Below are positions 59,019-64,000 of a DNA stretch of 64,000 bases, piece after piece. The DNA lies in the NCBI GenBank assembly GCA_965217205.1, contig OZ244254.1, positions 1 through 64,000 of the forward strand, in the 5' to 3' direction. A program made the position numbers and the translations under genes. Source of the stretch: Maricaulis sp947259345. GTDB lineage: Bacteria > Pseudomonadota > Alphaproteobacteria > Caulobacterales > Maricaulaceae. Below the pieces are notes generated by a model, which ran no database searches, was not told the DNA's origin, and was given only the letters and a program-made list of their open reading frames with translations. Positions within the stretch are counted from its first letter, which is position 1. Each line of letters starts with the position of its first letter.

Positions 59019-60422
59019 TCAGGAGGCGGCCGGCCTTTTCTTGCCGCCGATCTTGAACCAGCCCTTCACCGTGTCCTGGTTGGCCTGGTTGAGAGCACCC
59101 ATGCGGAACAGGACGCCAGAGCCCCAGATCACAAAGACGGCGAAGGCGATCATGGCGGCACTGGTGCCGATTATGTCGACCATGCCGATGTCATGAGGCA
59201 GGCGGGCCAGCATGATGAAGGGGGTCCACAGCGGCACCCAGCTGGCGATCGCGACGACCGGCGAGTCCGGTGAGTCCATGGCCATCATGACCAGGAAGAG
59301 CGGCACCATCATGACCAGCATCATCGGGCTCATCAGCGTCTGGGCATCCTGCAGCGTCTCGCACAGCGAGCCGATGGCCAGGAAGACAGCGCCATACATC
59401 AGATAGCCGATGATGAAATAGCCCAAGGCCGGAAGCAGAAGGCCGGGATCCAGCACGGCGGCGAGAATCTCGGCGATTGGCATATCCGCGGAAGCGGCAA
59501 GCTGTTGCACGCCAAAGGTTCCCAGCAGGCCTATTCCGCCCCAGACAACCAGCAGTGTCGCCGAGACGGCGGCGACGCCGAGCAGCTTGCCGGTCAGGAT
59601 TTCATGATGCCGGGTCGAGGCCAGCATCATTTCCAGGATCTTGTTGCCCTTCTCCTCGATCATGGCGCTGAGCAGCATGTTCACGACCGAGAAGATGATG
59701 ACCCAGAGGCCGAAGGCCGTCATCGCGCTGACGATCAGCGGGATGCGTTCGGCGGCCGTGACTTCAGCCGTATCGCCGGTGCGTTCCGGATTGAGCTCGC
59801 GGACATTGGGTGAGAGGTCGTCGGCGGTTTCGATCAGGTCCGGGCTGACCCCGGCATCGATGAGATACTGCGTTTGCATGTGATCGCGCAGGGCGTTGCG
59901 GATCTGCGAGCGTAGACCACCGTCGGAGACATTCGCACTCCAATAGTCGACTTCGATGGCGCCCGCCGTTCCCTGGCGCAGGAAAATAGCCGCGAACAGG
60001 CCATGCTCACCATCAGCCGAGGTGAAGCTGGCATCCCCTGTGAGGTAGGGCCGCAACGCCTCCAGCTCGGTCTCGCCGACATCGACGCGCAGATAGCGCT
60101 CGTCGGATAATTGCGGTTGTGAGGCGAGGGCGGCGTCGATCTGGGGCAGGTCACCGAACATCTCGCGGGCGGCTTCTCGCGCTCGTTCGAGGGCTTCGGC
60201 ACGACTGGCCTCGGCCTGGGCTTCCAGGGCCGCTTCCAGCGTGCCGCCCGTCTCGTCGACGAGGACGTAATAGCGGGTGGGTTGGGAATTCTCGATCAGG
60301 ATCGGCATGCCGATGCCGAGCGCCATGAACATGGGCATCGAGGCGAGCGAAAGCCAGAAGCCCCAGGTGGCGACATAGGAGAGGAATTCGCGGCGGGCGA
60401 TGAGATAGATGGCACGCATCAC
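59019..60422 (-). CDS. ABC-2 type permease (NatB-like)
   Basis: A 467-residue membrane protein. One helix near the N-terminus (residues 17-40) precedes a large extracytoplasmic domain of about 180 residues. Five or six C-terminal helices follow, including MLLSAMIEEKGNKILEMMLASTRHHEILTGKLLGV, the typical NatB/ABC-2 motif. It would form the channel of an exporter with the ATPase gene, whose stop it overlaps by 4 bp. Na+ export is the role of NatAB; the substrate here is unproven. Confidence 0.9.
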   Translation of the reverse strand: MMRAIYLIARREFLSYVATWGFWLSLASMPMFMALGIGMPILIENSQPTRYYVLVDETGGTLEAALEAQAEASRAEALERAREAAREMFGDLPQIDAALASQPQLSDERYLRVDVGETELEALRPYLTGDASFTSADGEHGLFAAIFLRQGTAGAIEVDYWSANVSDGGLRSQIRNALRDHMQTQYLIDAGVSPDLIETADDLSPNVRELNPERTGDTAEVTAAERIPLIVSAMTAFGLWVIIFSVVNMLLSAMIEEKGNKILEMMLASTRHHEILTGKLLGVAAVSATLLVVWGGIGLLGTFGVQQLAASADMPIAEILAAVLDPGLLLPALGYFIIGYLMYGAVFLAIGSLCETLQDAQTLMSPMMLVMMVPLFLVMMAMDSPDSPVVAIASWVPLWTPFIMLARLPHDIGMVDIIGTSAAMIAFAVFVIWGSGVLFRMGALNQANQDTVKGWFKIGGKKRPAAS

Positions 60423-61360
60423 ACAGTCTCCGTTTCGGCTGCGGCGTTCGAGCCGACAAGATGGACAAAGGCATCGTGGAGATGCGCGCGGACCGGCTCG
60501 AAGCGGGCCAGTTTCACACCGGCATCAACACAAGCCTTGAGCACGTCCTGGGCATCCGTCCCCGGGGCAAGATCGACGGTCCAGATAGCATTGCCATCCA
60601 CCGGCTCACCGCGCGCGATCTCGCCCTTGCCAGCGAGGAGCTGAGACACGTCCTGGTCGGATGTGACTTCCACCGTCACCCGACGCGGCACTTCGCCGAG
60701 GGCCTGGCTGACGCTGCCGTCAAACACCTTTCGCCCCTTGGCGACCAGCACGATCTGGTCACACAGGCGCTCGGCATGCTCCATGACATGGGTTGAGAAC
60801 AGCACGGTCCGCCCGGCCTCGGCCTGACGGCGCACGATCTGTTCGAGCGCATTCTGGTTGACCGGGTCGAGGCCCGAGAAGGGCTCGTCGAGGATGATGA
60901 ATTCCGGCTCGTGCACCAGGGTCGAGATGATCTGTACCTTCTGGGCCATGCCCTTGGACAGGGTCTTCACCTTGCTCTCGGCAACGCCCGGCAGGTCGAA
61001 CTCTTCCAGCATGGCGAGGCCACGCTTGCGGGCCTCCGCAGCGCCGACACCCTTGAGGCGGGCAAAGAATGTGATGACATCGATCACTTTCATCTTGCGG
61101 TAGATGCCGCGTTCTTCCGGCAGGAAGCCGACGCGGTCGAGGGCGTCGGGGCGCGGCTTGCCGCCGAACAGGGTCACCGAGCCGCTATCGGGGGTCAGAA
61201 TGCCCAGCGACATGCGCAGGCTGGTGGTCTTGCCGGCGCCGTTCGGGCCGAGAAAGCCCGTGATGCGGCCGCGCTGAACGCCAAAACTGACATCGCGCAC
61301 AGCCGGTTTGCCGTTGAACGTCTTGGAAACGTTCGACAGTTCGAGAATGGTCTCGGACAT
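60419..61360 (-). CDS. ABC exporter ATP-binding protein (NatA-like)
   Basis: A 313-residue ATPase with one nucleotide-binding domain: Walker A GPNGAGKTT, Q-loop LPEERGIYRKMKV, signature LSKGMAQKVQ, Walker B FIILDEPFSGLD and the H-loop in VLFSTHVMEHAERL. The C-terminal ~90 residues are the DUF4162-type extension common in NatA/CcmA-like exporters. Overlap with the permease gene by ATGA shows translational coupling. Confidence 0.93.
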   Translation of the reverse strand: MSETILELSNVSKTFNGKPAVRDVSFGVQRGRITGFLGPNGAGKTTSLRMSLGILTPDSGSVTLFGGKPRPDALDRVGFLPEERGIYRKMKVIDVITFFARLKGVGAAEARKRGLAMLEEFDLPGVAESKVKTLSKGMAQKVQIISTLVHEPEFIILDEPFSGLDPVNQNALEQIVRRQAEAGRTVLFSTHVMEHAERLCDQIVLVAKGRKVFDGSVSQALGEVPRRVTVEVTSDQDVSQLLAGKGEIARGEPVDGNAIWTVDLAPGTDAQDVLKACVDAGVKLARFEPVRAHLHDAFVHLVGSNAAAETETV

Positions 61361-61453
61361 GATGCCCCCTATGCTGATCGCCGCGGAGGCTAGCGAGCCT
61401 CGGGATATGGTGCCACCGGTATTGCGCAGCCAAGCGTCCCCCGTCGCGGGCGA

Positions 61454-61951
61454 TCAGACAAGGTCGAGCACGAAATAGGGCAGGTCCAGCGGCGGCGGCT
61501 CGGCCAGGCCGAGCTGGGTCAGCTGGTGATGGGCCTGCCCGCGATGATGGGTGGCGTGGTTGAACATGTGGGTGAGGATGATCCGGCGCGGCAGGCGTCG
61601 CGGCATTTCCGACATGTCACGATAGTCCAGGTCGGCCGCGATGGCGGCGTCATCCAGCTCGGCAATGAAGGCATAGGTGGCCGCGTCCTGGTCGCGCCGG
61701 GCTGTCCACAGGGTTTCGAAGTCGTCGGTCGGTGTCTCGTCCAGCCTTGCATGGGGCGCCGGCTGGGCCAGCAGGCGGGCCATCCACAAATGGTCGGCGA
61801 CGAGGATATGGGTCATCGTGCCCTGCAGCGAGCCGAAATAGGCGCCGATATCGCGGGTCCGTGCTTCCGCCCCGATCTCGCGCGCCGCGTCATAGATCCG
61901 GCGATTGGCCCAGGCGTTGTAATCGGCGAGTTGCAGGAAGTGATCGCGCAT
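61454..61951 (-). CDS. DinB family metal-dependent protein
   Basis: A 165-residue four-helix protein with the three DinB histidines: MTHILVADHLW, and HMFNHATHHRGQAH near the C-terminus. It begins MRDHFLQLADYNAWANRRI, the usual family start, so the ATG at 61951 is chosen. DinB/YfiT proteins are often thiol-S-transferases (bacillithiol or mycothiol types) or of unknown role. Substrate unknown. Confidence 0.87.
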   Translation of the reverse strand: MRDHFLQLADYNAWANRRIYDAAREIGAEARTRDIGAYFGSLQGTMTHILVADHLWMARLLAQPAPHARLDETPTDDFETLWTARRDQDAATYAFIAELDDAAIAADLDYRDMSEMPRRLPRRIILTHMFNHATHHRGQAHHQLTQLGLAEPPPLDLPYFVLDLV

Positions 61952-62041
61952 GGCGGGCTCCGGGCTGTGTGCGGCGCTGGCCGCGCGGCAATAGGAGGCC
62001 GATAGTGCCTGCGCCGTCTTGGCACGCAAGGGTGAGGATAC

Positions 62042-62365
62042 ATGACCCCTGAAGATGCCCGCGCACGGCTCAACGCCCTGCGCCAGGAATTACTCGATCA
62101 TTCCGACGCCTCCAGCGAGGACCGCAAGCCGGTCGAGCTCGACCAGCAATCAGTCGGGCGCCTCTCGCGTCAGGATTCCATGCAGGTCCAGGCCATGGCC
62201 AAGGCTGCCGATGCGCGCCGTGTCCAGGAGATGCGGCGTATCGAAGCCGCGCTGGCGCGGATCGACGAGGATGAATTTGGCTGGTGTGTGGAATGCGGAG
62301 AAGCCATAGAACCGCCGCGTCTGGAGATCGACCCGGCGGCGCCGCGCTGTGCCGCCTGCGCCTGA
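62042..62365 (+). CDS. TraR/DksA family zinc-finger protein
   Basis: A 107-residue protein. An N-terminal helical hairpin (about 1-70) leads to a four-cysteine zinc finger (CVECGEAI ... PRCAACA) at the C-terminus. The size matches short DksA-like proteins rather than full DksA (about 150 residues). Asp residues at the coiled-coil tip (DASSEDRK) are weakly similar to those that enter the RNA polymerase channel. A role in modulating transcription is inferred. Confidence 0.85.
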   Translation: MTPEDARARLNALRQELLDHSDASSEDRKPVELDQQSVGRLSRQDSMQVQAMAKAADARRVQEMRRIEAALARIDEDEFGWCVECGEAIEPPRLEIDPAAPRCAACA

Positions 62366-62465
62366 CAGGCAGGCGCCGACAACTGCAATCGGGTCGGGAA
62401 ATTGCTGATCTATCACTTCTGTCCGGCCCGTCTGTCTGGAAGACTGGCGGTGGAGGGATGAGATC

Positions 62466-63206
62466 ATGTTCGACCTGACGCCGGCGCGTCGCAAGGATGC
62501 CGGCAATCAATTGCACGCCCTGTCGCGCGGCCAGATCAAGGATGCTCTGCTGGCGCCGGCCCATACCCGTCTGCTCAAGGCCGCCGACGCGATCCCGCGC
62601 TGGACGTTGGTGACGCGGCTGGGCGGCCGGCATCTTGATCTCGATGCCGGGGCGATGGCGCAAATGTCCAAGGCCCAGCGTGAGGAGTTTGACGTGCGTG
62701 TCCGTGCCGGCGCGGCCCAGGGCTTTCAATATCTCTACGAGACCTATCCGCTCTACGACAAATGGCACGGCGGCGTGCTGGCCGACGAGGCGCCGGTATT
62801 CGCCGAACTGTTCGGCGTGCTCAACAGCGCCGACTTCCTCGACCCCATGCGTGAAGTGCTCGATGCGCCGGAGATCAGCTTCGCCGATGCCCAGCTGACC
62901 CGCTATCGCGCCGGCCATTTCCTGACCACGCATGATGATGGCGTGGCCGGCAAGAATCGTGTCGCGGCCTTTGTCCTGACCCTGAGCGAGGGCTGGCAGA
63001 AAGATTGGGGCGGGGCGTTGGCCTTCCAGGCCATCGATGGCCGGGTGATTGACCGTTTTGTCCCGCGCGGCAATACCCTCTCCCTGTTCAAGGTGCCCCA
63101 GCCGCATGAAGTGACTCCGGTCGCCGCTGATGTCACCGCGCACCGCGTCTCGGTGACCGGTTGGCTGCGTACCGGCAAGGATCCGGGACCGCAGGCGGGG
63201 CGCTAG
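62466..63206 (+). CDS. 2-oxoglutarate/Fe(II) oxygenase family protein
   Basis: A 246-residue protein with a double-stranded beta-helix core. The iron ligands can be read as the HxD pair in FLTTHDDG (about 153-155), the distal His in VPQPHEVTPV, and the 2-oxoglutarate-binding Arg in AHRVSVTGWL. The pattern resembles prolyl hydroxylase/Ofd1-type proteins that modify ribosomal or other proteins. The actual substrate is unknown. It is convergent with the DUF4269 gene, overlapping by 4 bp. Confidence 0.88.
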   Translation: MFDLTPARRKDAGNQLHALSRGQIKDALLAPAHTRLLKAADAIPRWTLVTRLGGRHLDLDAGAMAQMSKAQREEFDVRVRAGAAQGFQYLYETYPLYDKWHGGVLADEAPVFAELFGVLNSADFLDPMREVLDAPEISFADAQLTRYRAGHFLTTHDDGVAGKNRVAAFVLTLSEGWQKDWGGALAFQAIDGRVIDRFVPRGNTLSLFKVPQPHEVTPVAADVTAHRVSVTGWLRTGKDPGPQAGR

Positions 63207-63748
63207 CGCGTCGCGTAGCCGGCCTGGCGAACAAGGGCTCGCAAGGCTTCATCGCTTGGCGATGCCAGTTTCAGCAATTCCATATAGGGATCACCGCCCA
63301 GTTTCAGGCAGGCCGCGAAGGCGGGTTCGGTCTTGAGGCCGTCGGCCTTGGCCGCCCGGATATCCAGCCGCAGCCGGTCATCGGCGAGCTGGAGCAGGCG
63401 ATGCTCCGCCAGCCAGTGGACATAGCTTTCATGTGTCTCCACGGGTCTCAGGCGTCCGAATACCTCGACCGGGATGCCCTCGATCTCGAATTTTGCGATC
63501 ACCGAGGCTTCTCCGGCATGGACATTGTCCATCACCGCCGCGCCCGGCCACAGCGCCCGCAGAGCGGTCTTGAAAGCGTCCAGCCCGGTGATGGCCGAAC
63601 AGGCCAGATCAATATCCGCGCCCGGCCCGTGAATATTGAGCGGGATGGAGCCGACCCAGCGTGGTGTGAAGGCGGCGAGGCGCCGCATTAGCCCGTGCCG
63701 GGACATGATCTGGCGCACCTGGCTGCAGGAGAATATCTCATCGCTCAT
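63203..63748 (-). CDS. DUF4269 family nucleotidyltransferase-like protein
   Basis: A 181-residue protein with the DUF4269 pattern: WVGSIPLNIHGPGADIDLAC (the G-S ... D-x-D motif of nucleotidyltransferase folds) and a later Glu-rich strand (IPVEVFGRLRPVETHESYVHW). The ATG at 63748 is chosen since the upstream frame is not conserved. The catalytic Asp pair appears present (DID), so enzyme activity is possible. Substrate unknown. Confidence 0.8.
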   Translation of the reverse strand: MSDEIFSCSQVRQIMSRHGLMRRLAAFTPRWVGSIPLNIHGPGADIDLACSAITGLDAFKTALRALWPGAAVMDNVHAGEASVIAKFEIEGIPVEVFGRLRPVETHESYVHWLAEHRLLQLADDRLRLDIRAAKADGLKTEPAFAACLKLGGDPYMELLKLASPSDEALRALVRQAGYATR

Positions 63749-63874
63749 GGCGGCGCTTTCGCCTGTTGAACCCCGTCTGTCAATCCGGCGCGGATAGCGA
63801 GGCATTCTGACGATTGTGTGCATGGACAGGTGAACGCGCGTGGGCCAGCCTGTCCTCCAACCCGGGAGGTCCGT

Positions 63875-64000
63875 TTGGGATTCTACAACGAGCGCATATT
63901 GCCCAATCTCATTGCCTGCGCCTGTGGCAGCAAGCCGGTCGCCAACCATCGCAAGATCATGGTGCCGGAAGCCTCGGGACGGGTGCTGGAAGTGGGCATA
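63875..64000 (+). CDS. 5' end of a class I methyltransferase gene
   Basis: The first 42 codons are visible before the window ends. A TTG start at 63875 is supported by GGGAGGT 5 bp upstream. The sequence FYNERILPNLIACACG then PEASGRVLEVGI shows the beginning of a SAM-binding Rossmann fold (LEVGxG). The UbiE/methyltransferase-11 type is likely. The remaining motifs lie outside the window. Confidence 0.75.
   Translation, partial: MGFYNERILPNLIACACGSKPVANHRKIMVPEASGRVLEVGI

Noticed and set aside
1..64000. CRISPR arrays, rRNA and tRNA genes
   Set aside because: No regularly spaced direct repeats, no rRNA-like sequence and no cloverleaf with CCA-type acceptor were found by eye; weak tRNAs cannot be excluded without a covariance search.

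Overview
The window is GC-rich, tightly packed chromosomal DNA from an alphaproteobacterium. RcdA, the DUF1013 protein TrcR, a DUF1192 protein, TadG-like pilus proteins and near-consensus CtrA boxes point to the Caulobacterales/Maricaulales (Hyphomonadaceae) side of the class. A sulfolipid synthase, methanethiol methyltransferase and alternative oxidase would fit a marine member such as Maricaulis. The genus is an inference; no rRNA or tRNA gene is present.

Layout. 1-229: end of an unknown gene. 630-8277: heavy-metal efflux operon (His-rich periplasmic protein, CzcC-, CzcB- and CzcA-like subunits, HupE/UreJ protein, membrane-anchored protein). 8333-9785: acyltransferase and DUF3147 membrane protein. 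9880-13502: mobile-DNA patch with a serine recombinase behind a cluster of alternating TGACGC motifs, a stretch of G/C-rich hairpins, the tail of a replication-like gene, and a complete IS66-family element (10967-13502). The element has cut the 3' end off a seven-PAS histidine kinase (to 16674), and the expected 8-bp target duplication is absent. 16878-22414: orphan double ABC ATPase, M16 peptidase, FKBP isomerase. 22460-25615: two TadG-like von Willebrand proteins. 25800-30335: argE, an esterase-like hydrolase, a small unknown gene, a GIY-YIG gene between inverted REP-like palindromes, and UDP-sulfoquinovose synthase. 30724-34185: gap, pgk and class I aldolase. 34266-39889: secreted protein, thiE, Sel1 protein, efp, suhB, a REP-like hairpin, mddA, azoR. 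40138-43397: MotA/MotB-like pair, AT-rich membrane gene, long palindrome, ccdAB. 43597-49401: rpmE, rcdA, DUF1192, quinone oxidoreductase, trcR, SDR, TPR protein, DUF465, ubiX. 49410-53162: four-gene envelope cluster of unknown role with a repeat-bearing von Willebrand protein. 53470-64000: DUF465, diguanylate cyclase, purEK, phosphatase, alternative oxidase, COQ9-like protein, rpsU (apparently ATC start), NatAB-type ABC exporter, DinB, DksA/TraR, 2OG oxygenase, DUF4269 and the start of a methyltransferase.

How the genes work together. The metal operon should form one trans-envelope cation pump. gap-pgk-aldolase form a lower-glycolysis/gluconeogenesis block. purE-purK act in consecutive purine steps, and ubiX, the COQ9-like gene and alternative oxidase all touch quinone metabolism. 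RcdA and TrcR belong to the CtrA cell-cycle circuit.

The strongest second-look items are the IS66 junction, the GIY-YIG/palindrome unit, the TGACGC array, the rpsU start codon, the CtrA-like boxes between the two tadG-like genes, and the four-gene envelope cluster. All assignments come from reading motifs and gene order; no database search was run.
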